A stretch of 64,000 nt of DNA from Halomonas nitroreducens (GTDB lineage: Bacteria; Pseudomonadota; Gammaproteobacteria; Pseudomonadales; Halomonadaceae). Shown piece by piece: positions 35,788 to 42,941 of the stretch; position 1 is the first letter of the stretch, and each line of letters opens with the position of its first letter. The translations under genes were made by a program, and so were the position numbers. Location: positions 1-64,000 of the forward strand of contig NZ_RXNS01000012.1 of NCBI RefSeq assembly GCF_003966155.1, in the 5' to 3' direction. The notes under the pieces were generated by a model that ran no database searches, was not told where the DNA came from, and saw only the letters and a list, made by a program, of their open reading frames with translations.

Positions 35788-36678
35788 TTAGACGGACGAT
35801 GCTCCCACCACTCGAACTGAGAGCCACTCCACGGCGCGGCTGGCACGGGCCGAGAGCGGCCATTCGGCGCGATGCAGGAGCCACAGGCTGTCGACGACCG
35901 CCGGCAGGCCCTTGACGACCCGGATCGCCTCGGATTTCGCGAATGCCTCCCGGGCGAAGCGGGGTAGCACGCTGAACCCCAACCCCTCGGCCACCGGCGC
36001 GAGGATCAGGCCGATCTGGTTGGTAAAGCCGTGACAGGGCAGCCGGCGTATCCCCGGGTTGCCGGGGAAGCAGCGGCTCAACAGGCGAGTGGCCATGTCA
36101 TGCCCGTCGGGGTGGTCGATGAAGCCAAGCCGCACCAGGTCATCCCAGCCGTCCACCCTCTCCCCGGCCGGGACCACCAGCTCCAGCGCTTCCCGGGTGA
36201 ACAGCGACACCGACAGCCGGGGGTCATCGGGCCGCCGGGTGGCGAGTCCGAGTTCCGCGCGGTTGTCGAGCACAGCATCGATGACCTCGGCGGTCGGGCC
36301 GAAACGATGGCGGATGGTGAGGCCGGGCGCCTCGCGTTGCAGCGCCAGCAGGTGCGGGTAGATAGCCAGCCCGATGCTGCCGGGAGTGATGAGGCTGAGC
36401 TCTCCCCGCGTCGCATCGTCGCCGGCCAGGCGCTGTTGCAGGCGCTGATCGGCGGCCTGCAGCTCACGCTGGTAATCGAGCAGGGCATGGCCTGCCGGGG
36501 TCAGCTCCAATTTTCGGGACTGGCGGAGCAGCAGCGGCCCGAGCCGGCTCTCCAGGTGCTTGATGTGCTGACTGACCGCGGCTTGGGTCAGGTCCAGCCG
36601 CTCGGCGGCACGGGTAAAGTTGCCAAGCTCGACCAAGGCCTCGAAGGTGCGCAGCCATTGCGGCTGTATCATAAGCAT
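35788..36678 (-). CDS. LysR-family transcriptional regulator
   Basis: 296 aa; ATG at 36676-36678, with a second in-frame ATG two codons later. The N-terminal winged HTH has F-E-A-L-V-E-L-G-N-F-T-R-A-A-E-R-L and TQAAVSQHIKHLESRLG. The substrate-binding domain starts near residue 90. The pattern resembles ArgP/IciA-like members. It is divergent from the VOC gene with a 100-bp gap carrying a CTTATCATAAG palindrome, so it probably controls that gene and itself. Confidence 0.88.
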   Translation of the reverse strand: MLMIQPQWLRTFEALVELGNFTRAAERLDLTQAAVSQHIKHLESRLGPLLLRQSRKLELTPAGHALLDYQRELQAADQRLQQRLAGDDATRGELSLITPGSIGLAIYPHLLALQREAPGLTIRHRFGPTAEVIDAVLDNRAELGLATRRPDDPRLSVSLFTREALELVVPAGERVDGWDDLVRLGFIDHPDGHDMATRLLSRCFPGNPGIRRLPCHGFTNQIGLILAPVAEGLGFSVLPRFAREAFAKSEAIRVVKGLPAVVDSLWLLHRAEWPLSARASRAVEWLSVRVVGASSV

Positions 36679-36691
36679 TTCTTATCATAAG
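36667..36691. promoter_or_regulatory. Likely LysR operator between the divergent genes
   Basis: A perfect palindrome CTTAT-C-ATAAG lies at 36681-36691. A second half, ATCATAAG, is at 36668-36675, overlapping the start of the regulator gene. AT-rich dyads of this kind, in phase on one helix face, are typical LysR binding sites. This is position-based inference. Confidence 0.45.
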
Positions 36692-36778
36692 GATAACGGG
36701 GTGATGGTTCTGATTATGCTCATCACCGCCTAGCATGGCCAGCGTGCCAACCGCCCACGACCAACAGGAGTGCTTGCC

Positions 36779-37282
36779 ATGCGCCAGGTCTATCCCCGTA
36801 CCTTCTCCCATATCGGCATCTCGGTGCCCGATGTCGAGGCGGCCCTGACGTTCTATACCGAGGTGCTCGGCTGGTACTTGATCATGGAACCGACCACCAT
36901 CGTCGAGGACGACTCGGCGATCGGCGTGATGTGCAGCGACGTCTTCGGGCCTGGCTGGGAGTCATTCCGCATCGCCCATATGTCCACCGGCGACCGGGTC
37001 GGCGTCGAGCTGTTCGAGTTTAGGAACCAGCAAACCCCGGAGAACAACTTCGAGTACTGGAAGACCGGCGTCTTCCACTTCTGTGTCCAGGATCCTGACG
37101 TGGAAGGGCTCGCCGAGCGCATCGTCGCTGCCGGCGGCAAGCAGCGCATGCCGGTTAGAGAATACTTCCCTGGCGAGAAGCCGTTCCGCATGGTCTACAT
37201 GGAAGACCCCTTCGGCAATATCCTCGAGATCTACAGCCACAGCTACGAGTTGACCTACGCCGCCGGCGCCTACGCCTCCTGA
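36779..37282 (+). CDS. VOC/glyoxalase-family protein
   Basis: 167 aa from ATG 36779-36781 (MRQVYPRTFSHIGISVPDVE), with ACAGGAG 9 bases upstream. The two beta-alpha-beta-beta-beta units are visible. The first has F-S-H-I-G-I-S-V-P-D-V-E and the second H-F-C-V-Q-D-P-D, with the closing M-E-D-P-F-G-N-I-L-E-I-Y-S. Metal ligands H (first strand), E, H and E fit the superfamily. It may be a dioxygenase, glyoxalase or isomerase; the substrate is unknown. It is likely regulated by the divergent LysR gene. Confidence 0.85.
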   Translation: MRQVYPRTFSHIGISVPDVEAALTFYTEVLGWYLIMEPTTIVEDDSAIGVMCSDVFGPGWESFRIAHMSTGDRVGVELFEFRNQQTPENNFEYWKTGVFHFCVQDPDVEGLAERIVAAGGKQRMPVREYFPGEKPFRMVYMEDPFGNILEIYSHSYELTYAAGAYAS

Positions 37283-37320
37283 GGCGGCCCACCACCCTCC
37301 GACGGGGTCGACATGACCCG

Positions 37321-37342
37321 TGCCCGCTCCATGGAGCGGGCA
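37321..37342 (+). terminator. Terminator after the VOC gene
   Basis: A perfect 22-bp inverted repeat (11-bp arms) starts TGCCCGCTCC, is centred on ATGG's middle and is followed by ATTCTCGT, 38 bp after the stop codon. The T-run is weak, so efficiency is uncertain. Confidence 0.5.
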
Positions 37343-37510
37343 TTCTCGTGTGCCTGAGGAAAGGCCAAGGCGCGTCGACTCCCGGCCATCAAGTGACGAC
37401 GGCAGCCGAGGCGATGTCATTGCCTGCTGCCTTACCGAAGAGGTCGAGAGCTGCCGGTCCCGAGCTGATCGGCACGGTCGCCCCGCCAGCCCACGAAGAT
37501 TCCATCCAAC

Positions 37511-37606
37511 GAAAAAAGCGCCCCCCCCCTGAAGAAGAGGGGCCGCTTACCACACCATGAGCATGATCGAGTCTGAAGGCTTCCTGCCTGACATTAGAAA
37601 TGTAGT
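37511..37606 (-). ncRNA. Possible small RNA with terminator (paralogue 2)
   Basis: Read leftwards, it begins GACTACATTTCTAATGTCAG, then GCAGGAAGCCTTCAGACT, matching 35606-35642 with a single-base gap. After a diverged middle (CATGGTGTGGTAAGCGGCC) it ends in a hairpin of GCGGCCCC with a G9-GCGC arm and six T, then CGTTGG. The end resembles the hairpin family at 32488 and 33798. The G9 run (plus 37521-37529) may vary in length. Confidence 0.4.
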
Positions 37607-37796
37607 CTGCACTCACATGAAACGCTAATAATAACGTCTTAGAAATAGGGAGATTAGGTACTAAGCGGCATAGTTCGCCCGGCTACGGGGAGGGAGTAGA
37701 GCGGGACAGGGTCAAAGCGGCGTTGACACTTTGTTGACACGTGAGGGGAATCTAATCCAGACCAAGCACCTGGAAGGAGATAAGTGCTTGATTTTA
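37607..37796. other. Host-side intergenic DNA beside the attachment site
   Basis: No gene supported. It contains a tight direct repeat GTTGACAC-TTT-GTTGACAC (about 37722-37741) close to the tRNA-Leu fragment, which may be a protein binding site or part of an older integration scar. Confidence 0.35.
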
Positions 37797-37856
37797 TGGT
37801 ACCGGTGGTCGGACTCGAACCGACAAGGGCTTGCACCCGGCGGATTTTGAATCCGT
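37797..37856 (-). other. 3' fragment of tRNA-Leu(CAA): prophage attachment site (attR-like)
   Basis: Read leftwards, it carries the anticodon arm (CGGATTCAAAATCCG, loop TTCAAAA, anticodon CAA) and a variable arm. These are followed by the T arm GTCGG-TTCGAGT-CCGAC and the acceptor strand CACCGGT with discriminator A and an encoded CCA. Nothing resembling the D arm or 5' acceptor strand precedes it. A lone 3' half is what phage integration leaves at the end away from the integrase. Since the missing 5' side faces higher coordinates, the element lies to the right. The intact tRNA-Leu should sit at the other junction, beyond 64 kb. Confidence 0.8.
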
Positions 37857-37942
37857 TTTTCAGCAAACCAGGGCCGCGCTTGCTACGGGCCTTCGCTGAA
37901 ATATCAGCCACTTACAGCCTCCACTCATCACACCTGCCATCG

Positions 37943-37993
37943 TGGTCGCACCTGGTCTGCGACCAAACTGCGACCACCTGATCACATGCGACC
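37943..37993. repeat. Cluster of TGCGACCA repeats next to the attachment site
   Basis: One inverted copy (TGGTCGCA, 37943-37950) and direct copies TGCGACCA at 37958-37965 and 37969-37976, plus TGCGACC at 37987-37993. Short repeats 90-140 bp inside an att site resemble arm-type integrase or excisionase binding sites. Confidence 0.5.
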
Positions 37994-38017
37994 GCAGCGG
38001 ACGCAGATCCCCTGCAC

Positions 38018-38045
38018 GGGTGTAGCTCAATGGTAGAGCAGAAGG
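38018..38045 (+). other. 5' fragment resembling tRNA-Gly(CCC)
   Basis: GGGTGTAGCTCAATGGTAGA followed by GCAGAAGG matches the acceptor 5' strand, D arm and first half of the anticodon stem of gammaproteobacterial tRNA-Gly. The anticodon loop and everything 3' are absent; unrelated sequence with a 15-base poly-C (38078-38092) follows. It is not a functional tRNA gene. Confidence 0.6.
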
Positions 38046-38265
38046 TACCGTGAAATCCCTTCTCCATCAGCGCCCTGCCCCCCCCCCCCCCCTGTCTCAC
38101 AATTCTTAGATTGTCTCACGCCTCCACCGGAGCCGTTGAGCGATCCAGCGCAATCGATCCGCCGAGATACTGGACAGGCATCCAGCTTTACTTCCATTGC
38201 GCCTGCCATCATGGGGCACCCTCGGGCTGCTACACTCCCGGCATTGGCTGCCGGGGAGCACAAGG
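38046..38265. other. Non-coding stretch upstream of the EndA-like gene, with poly-C
   Basis: It contains a run of 15 C at 38078-38092 and GGGGAGC about 10 bases before the nuclease start. No gene was recognised. The promoter of the nuclease gene should lie here, but no clear -35/-10 pair is visible. Confidence 0.35.
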
Positions 38266-38946
38266 ATGCGCCTACCAACGTTCGTCACCATCACCCTGCT
38301 GGCCATACAGCCTTCTTTGGCTGCAGCGGAGGTGCCCACCTCGTTCTCGACGGCGAAGCGAATCGCAGAGCAGGAGATCTACCATGACCAGGATCTCACC
38401 TTCTACTGCCGATGCGCCTTCGACTTCGAGGAAGGGCCGGAGCTCGCCAGCTGTGGGTATGAGGTGCGGAAGCAGCCGGAACGCGCCTCCCGCATCGAGT
38501 GGGAACACGTCGTCCCTGCCTACGACTTCGGACGGCAGCGTCAGTGCTGGCAAGAAGGCGGACGTGATCTCTGCCGTTCCGTGGATGAGGTTTTCCGCCG
38601 GGCCGAGGCCGATCTCCACAACTTGGTGCCATCGGTAGGCGAGGTGAATGGGGATAGGTCGAACCTACGCTATGGCATGGTTGCTGGCTCGGACTCTTAC
38701 CAGTATGGCCAGTGCCAGGCCAAGGTATCCTTCGAAGTCGATGCCTTCGAACCTCCCGCCCATGTCCGTGGTGATATTGCTCGCACCTACTGGTACATGC
38801 GCGACACCTACGGAATTCGCATCAGCCGCCAGCAACAACAGCTCTTCACTGCCTGGTCGAATCAAGATCCGGTAGATAGGTGGGAGCGAAAACGAAATCA
38901 GCGGATCATAACCATCCAAGGTAATGGCAACCCTTATGTAAAATAA
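38266..38946 (+). CDS. Secreted EndA/Vvn-like endonuclease I
   Basis: 226 aa from ATG 38266-38268, with CCGGGGAGC upstream. A signal peptide covers about residues 1-20 (L-P-T-F-V-T-I-T-L-L-A-I then S-L-A-A-A). The mature enzyme has the beta-beta-alpha-metal nuclease signature R-I-E-W-E-H-V-V-P-A and D-L-H-N-L-V-P-S-V-G-E-V-N-G-D-R. Six or more cysteines (C-R-C, S-C-G, C-W, L-C, Q-C-Q) suggest disulfides and activity in the periplasm or outside. It lies between attR and the tail genes on the opposite strand, the usual place for lysogenic conversion cargo. Confidence 0.82.
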   Translation: MRLPTFVTITLLAIQPSLAAAEVPTSFSTAKRIAEQEIYHDQDLTFYCRCAFDFEEGPELASCGYEVRKQPERASRIEWEHVVPAYDFGRQRQCWQEGGRDLCRSVDEVFRRAEADLHNLVPSVGEVNGDRSNLRYGMVAGSDSYQYGQCQAKVSFEVDAFEPPAHVRGDIARTYWYMRDTYGIRISRQQQQLFTAWSNQDPVDRWERKRNQRIITIQGNGNPYVK

Positions 38947-39185
38947 TGGCTTACCCTTTGATTCGTAATACCTTTAACCAACAGGACTTAGATAAGGCCA
39001 CATGGCGCCAAGGGAATTAACAAAATCCGACCGTCCTATTTATTCTGCGAGTAGATGTTATAGATTGTGCATGGCAAATAGTTCAAGACCAGAGCGAATG
39101 TACCGGGCAAGCCCACCGGCGACTGCCGCCGTGAAAGAAATATTAACCAAAGTCTATAGCTTATTAAAAGGAGCTGGATCTTCTC
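38947..39185. other. AT-rich gap between the two cargo genes
   Basis: 239 bp. A 65-codon frame starting at 39002 overlaps the next gene, lacks a good ribosome binding site and has no recognisable features, so it is not called. The base composition is far more AT-rich than the surroundings. Confidence 0.35.
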
Positions 39186-39596
39186 ATGGATTCCACTAAA
39201 AAGTTAGGCGCAGAGTATGACGCGATAAGAAAAGATTTATTAATTTGCCATCAAGGAAGAGCCTGGCAAGTTATCCAGTATTCAATAACAATACAGACAG
39301 CATTTATCGCCGGCTGGTACTATGTACTATTTGAGTCCAAGCAACATTTTTTGGCCATAGCAGCAAGCATCTTCAGCCTCCTTGTGTCTCATTTTTTGAC
39401 GCAATCCTTAGAGAGATACAATGACCTGATGAGTCAGGCGAGCACCTCTTTAAACAAAGGAACTAGAATTTATTTAGACAGCAAAACAACAACCCGACAC
39501 ACAGCGAGGAAAACAACCGAAAAAATCATGGCGGTTATATTCTACGCCAACATTTTCATGCTAGGGCTATCGGCGGGACTATGGGTTCTTCGGTGA
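39186..39596 (+). CDS. AT-rich small membrane protein, prophage cargo
   Basis: 136 aa from ATG 39186-39188, with AAAAGGAG about 12 bases upstream. Hydrophobic segments lie at about 30-48, 54-70 and 112-135. Between them is a basic loop with T-T-T-R-H-T-A-R-K-T-T-E-K. The gene is much more AT-rich than the flanking phage genes, with many AAA, TTT and ATA codons, indicating separate acquisition. It sits with the nuclease gene at the attR end. No family is recognised; superinfection exclusion or another lysogen-expressed membrane function is possible. Confidence 0.6.
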   Translation: MDSTKKLGAEYDAIRKDLLICHQGRAWQVIQYSITIQTAFIAGWYYVLFESKQHFLAIAASIFSLLVSHFLTQSLERYNDLMSQASTSLNKGTRIYLDSKTTTRHTARKTTEKIMAVIFYANIFMLGLSAGLWVLR

Positions 39597-39745
39597 GTCT
39601 CGCCAGACTCCCAGCCGAGTTAACACTCGAGCAAATCAATCCCTCTATCGGGACCAACATTTGCCGACTTGAGTGCGGCGAGCCTCACTGAAATGACAGG
39701 CCATGGAGAAACCGCCATGCCCGAGCCTTCCATGAAGCGAGCCGC
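39597..39745. other. Junction between cargo genes and late operon
   Basis: 149 bp between convergent genes. No gene or clear terminator was recognised. Confidence 0.3.
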
Positions 39746-40171
39746 TCACGCCCCGGCTATCAGACCGAACCAGGCCGGCGGGGTGACGGTCAGGGTGCCG
39801 CCCTCGCCGTCGTTGACCTGGCGGGGGGTGCGATCATAGACGGCGTCATAGGCCGCCAGGGCGTCGGGATCGGCGAACACCTGGTCATAGACCGCCTGGG
39901 CGGTGCCCAGGCCGGTAAACGGCGCCTCGGCCAGCACCTCCACCCCGGGCATGCCGTGCCACTGCTCGACCTCGGGGCCGCGCAGGCGGGCATAGACCAT
40001 CAGCGCCGCGCCGTCCGGCGTGGCCACGGCCGGGGTGCGGGCGAAGCCCACCACCACCGGCGGCTGTACCAGCGCGCCGCTCTCGTCCCGCGCCAGCATG
40101 GCGGGGTGGTGGGTATCCAGGTGCGCGACCAGGGCGGGGAAGTCGGGCACATAGAGAATCGCGTCGATCAT
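39746..40171 (-). CDS. Phage hypothetical protein, end of tail module
   Basis: 141 aa, soluble and acidic, starting MIDAILYVPDFPALVAHL. It overlaps the preceding gene (40168) by 4 bp. It is the last gene of the late operon and is not recognised by family. Its place after the fibre suggests a tail-associated or fibre-assembly role. Confidence 0.55.
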   Translation of the reverse strand: MIDAILYVPDFPALVAHLDTHHPAMLARDESGALVQPPVVVGFARTPAVATPDGAALMVYARLRGPEVEQWHGMPGVEVLAEAPFTGLGTAQAVYDQVFADPDALAAYDAVYDRTPRQVNDGEGGTLTVTPPAWFGLIAGA

Positions 40172-40437
40172 AGGGCAGCCCCTCCCAGGGCCAGGGCCGC
40201 ACAGACGGCGGCCGGCAGGACAACGTCGAGGATGGAATCGCGCGACCAGTGACGGATCGCGCCGTAGTACCAGGGCACCGCCTTGGCGCCGCCGCCCTTG
40301 GCCTCATGCTGGGCGATCTCCCGGCCCAGGAACACGGCACAGGCCGTGAAGCCCGCGCCCCAGGGCCCCAGCAGGGGCCACAACGCCAGCTGGATCACCA
40401 GGGCGATGACAGTGTGTTCGAGGTGGGTGCGGTTCAT
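40168..40437 (-). CDS. Small phage membrane protein
   Basis: 89 aa with two hydrophobic segments, about 10-38 and 66-87, separated by a basic, His-containing loop (A-Q-H-E-A-K-G-G-G-A-K). The size and topology would fit a holin or inhibitor, but two better holin candidates lie beside the endolysin, so the role is open. Both ends overlap neighbours by 4 bp (39746 and 40434 genes), indicating strict co-translation. Confidence 0.55.
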   Translation of the reverse strand: MNRTHLEHTVIALVIQLALWPLLGPWGAGFTACAVFLGREIAQHEAKGGGAKAVPWYYGAIRHWSRDSILDVVLPAAVCAALALGGAAL

Positions 40438-42335
40438 GTGGTCATGGTCTCCAATTCAGCCGTGGACAGCGGCCCCGGGTACAGCTCGAGCAGCTGCAGG
40501 AAAATATCGCAGTTGGTGGCATTGCCAGACGAGCTGCAGCCGAAGGCCAGGCGGTTGCCCGGGGCCTGGGTGGTCGGCACGTCGGTGCCATAGCCGGCAG
40601 ACGTGCCATTCAAGGACACCCCCAAGTGTTCGCCCAGCCCATACGAGGCGGCCAGCTTGTTGCCGTACTCAACATACTGACCGTTATCGGAAACCACCGC
40701 CTGGTCGCCGCCGCCCTTGTAATAGTTCTGCGACGTCAGCGCCTCCGCCCCGACGCTGAAATAGATTAACCCGAGGTATTCATTCGTTTCCGTAGTCGAG
40801 CCCAGCCAGACGCCAAAGCCGCCGCCACCGTCCGGGAAGAGCGGCCGCGAGAACTCGACATAGACCGCCCCGGCCTGCTGCTGGTATTCATCACCGAAGG
40901 GTCGATAGATTTCCTCGAGGTCGCGCGTCACGACCGCCCCCTCGGTGGGGATATAGCTGCCATCAAAGGGGCGATCGGAGAGCTGGAAGCCGCCCAGGTA
41001 GGCATATTCACCGGCGGGAATCGTGGCCGAGTAGGAAAACCCGATAGTATCCTGGAGCTGCACCAAGATGCGATTATCGCCGCCGAGCGAGGTCCATTGC
41101 ACCGTCACCTCGTAGCCCATGCCGTTCTGCAGCTCGATCGCATTTATCGTGATGCCGGCATAGTTGTCGAATGTCCCATCCGCCGCATTGAAGACCGCCC
41201 GCAGGTTGTCGCTATCGAGCTTCACGCCCACGCAGGTGGCATTTCCCACGGGCTTGAACCAAAAGCGAAAGGTGTAGTCCTTCGCCGCCAGGCTGTAGAA
41301 CTCGGCGATATAGACACTCTGGGCGGCCGCGCCGTCGGTATTGCCGACCCGGGAATATTCCCCCCGGGGCGCCGTTTCCGCCGAGGCGAGCACCTCCGTA
41401 AACCCCGACAGCTGCGACCAGTTGGCGAGCGCCTCACTCCACGGCACCAGGTTGGTCCGGTCGCCGCGCTTCACGGCGCCCAAGGGGGCCCCGGTCACCG
41501 GGTCGTAAGCATAGGCCAGCTCGTCGGGGGCATAGCGCATCAGGCGGCCGTGCGGTCCCCACTCCCACGCCTCGGCGGTGCGCGTGACCGTCAGCAGGTC
41601 GGCCACGGCAAAGGCTTGCGAGATGCCCGTTACATCGCCCTGCCCATAGGCCCGGTTGACGAAGTCCAGGCGCAGGGTCTCGCCCTGGTAAGGCCGCAGG
41701 GAGAAAGCGCGATTCAGCCGGGTGGCCTGCTCGTTGGCGGCCGCCACGGCCGCGGTCAGCCCGTTGAGCGAGGGAAACGTCTCGATCTCGGTGGCGCTGC
41801 CGGCGTCGTTGCGGTACAGCGTCAAAAAGCCGTCGCCGGTGGACGCCGGCGTCTTGAAGTAGTCACCGCCCAGGGTGTCGGCGAGGCCGGCGGCGGTGTC
41901 GGCGTAGACCTTGCCGGACACGGTGGCCGCGTCGCGGGCCAGCTCGGCGGCGGCCTGGGCCTCCTGGGCGGCGTCGCGGGCGTCCCGCGAGGCGTCGAGG
42001 TCGGCCTGCATCTGCTGCAGGGCCTCGAGAATGGCGTCCTCGACGGCGCTGGAATCCACCGGCGTCGGCGCCGCCTGCAGGGCGGCCGGCAGGCTCGACT
42101 CGCTGAACTCGTCGGCAACCAGGTTGCCCAGGCGCACCCGGTGGCCGCGCTCATTCCAGAAGACGGCGTAATGCCCCGGCTCGAGGTTGATGGCATAGGT
42201 GCCGTCCTCGTTGGTGGTAAAGCCCCGATCCGCGCCCAGGATCACCCCGTTCTGGGTGGTCTGGGTGGCCTCGAACGTGATAGTCACGGACGCGAGCGGG
42301 CCGCCCGCATCGTAGAGGATGCCGGTCAATAGCAT
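40434..42335 (-). CDS. Tail fibre protein with phage_tail_N-like domain
   Basis: 633 aa. Residues 1-90 (M-L-L-T-G-I-L-Y-D-A-G-G-P, then E-D-G-T-Y-A-I-N-L-E-P-G-H-Y) match the N-terminal attachment domain of lambda Stf-type side fibres. A coiled stretch rich in Ala, Asp and Gln (about 100-145) follows. The C-terminal half (from about 290) looks like jelly-roll carbohydrate-binding modules, with the block D-R-T-N-L-V-P-W-S-E-A-L-A-N-W. It is probably the host-range determinant. Confidence 0.75.
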   Translation of the reverse strand: MLLTGILYDAGGPLASVTITFEATQTTQNGVILGADRGFTTNEDGTYAINLEPGHYAVFWNERGHRVRLGNLVADEFSESSLPAALQAAPTPVDSSAVEDAILEALQQMQADLDASRDARDAAQEAQAAAELARDAATVSGKVYADTAAGLADTLGGDYFKTPASTGDGFLTLYRNDAGSATEIETFPSLNGLTAAVAAANEQATRLNRAFSLRPYQGETLRLDFVNRAYGQGDVTGISQAFAVADLLTVTRTAEAWEWGPHGRLMRYAPDELAYAYDPVTGAPLGAVKRGDRTNLVPWSEALANWSQLSGFTEVLASAETAPRGEYSRVGNTDGAAAQSVYIAEFYSLAAKDYTFRFWFKPVGNATCVGVKLDSDNLRAVFNAADGTFDNYAGITINAIELQNGMGYEVTVQWTSLGGDNRILVQLQDTIGFSYSATIPAGEYAYLGGFQLSDRPFDGSYIPTEGAVVTRDLEEIYRPFGDEYQQQAGAVYVEFSRPLFPDGGGGFGVWLGSTTETNEYLGLIYFSVGAEALTSQNYYKGGGDQAVVSDNGQYVEYGNKLAASYGLGEHLGVSLNGTSAGYGTDVPTTQAPGNRLAFGCSSSGNATNCDIFLQLLELYPGPLSTAELETMTT

Positions 42336-42353
42336 GGGGTTGCCTCGTGCGGG

Positions 42354-42932
42354 TTACAGGTGGGCGCGGAAGGCCGCGGCGACGTCGTAGTCGGCCGGCT
42401 GGCTGATATTGGGGATCGCCGCCAGCACCTTGCCCTTGGCGGTGAAGCCGCGACGCAGGGCGGCATAGATGGCGTCGTGAATGGCCTGCATCTCGGCCAC
42501 CGTGGTGACGTCGATGGCCTGGCCGCCGGCGAACCACTGGAAGGGCAGCGGCTGGGTGCCGGCCTTCACCTCGTCGAGCACGCCCCGGGCGTTGACCCGG
42601 GCCTCGACGTCGATGCTGATGTCGAGCCCCCGGTGGTGGGTGGTGCCATTGCCATAGGCAGCGTGGATCTCGCCGAGCCGGGCGCGCAGGTCGTCATGAG
42701 TCACCTCGGGCGGGGCGGCCTCGCCAGCGTCGGCCACCGGCACGTCGGCCTCGTCGAGCTGCTGCCAGGCCCCCTCAACGAACACCCGGCGCAGGCCCTC
42801 CTCGGGCGACGGCGGCGCCAGGGTGGTAGCGTTCGCCGGGATCAGGTACGCGCCGGGCTCCATGGGCGACGGGTCGGCCTCGGCCCGGCCGAGATAGGCG
42901 CCGGTGTCGGGGTGGTAGTGGTAAATCTGCAT
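42354..42932 (-). CDS. DUF4376-type tail fibre assembly protein
   Basis: 192 aa. The opening YHYHPDTGAYLG plus A-D-P-S-P-M-E-P-G-A-Y-L-I-P-A-N-A-T resembles the N-terminus of tail fibre assembly chaperones. The C-terminal part (about 75-180), with WFAGGQAIDVTTVAEMQAI, fits DUF4376. It is located between the collar protein and the fibre, as expected for a helper of fibre folding or attachment. Confidence 0.65.
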   Translation of the reverse strand: MQIYHYHPDTGAYLGRAEADPSPMEPGAYLIPANATTLAPPSPEEGLRRVFVEGAWQQLDEADVPVADAGEAAPPEVTHDDLRARLGEIHAAYGNGTTHHRGLDISIDVEARVNARGVLDEVKAGTQPLPFQWFAGGQAIDVTTVAEMQAIHDAIYAALRRGFTAKGKVLAAIPNISQPADYDVAAAFRAHL

Positions 42933-42941
42933 GGCGGTCCC

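Noticed and set aside
37654..37981. Small frames across the tRNA-Leu fragment
   Set aside because: The peptides (GLEPTRAC, GSSPTTGT and the like) are the familiar translation of tRNA-Leu sequence, not genes.
38018..38045. A functional tRNA-Gly gene
   Set aside because: Only the 5' half is present; there is no anticodon loop, T arm or acceptor 3' strand.
39002..39199. A 65-codon frame ahead of the AT-rich membrane gene
   Set aside because: It overlaps the next gene, has no good ribosome binding site and no recognisable features.
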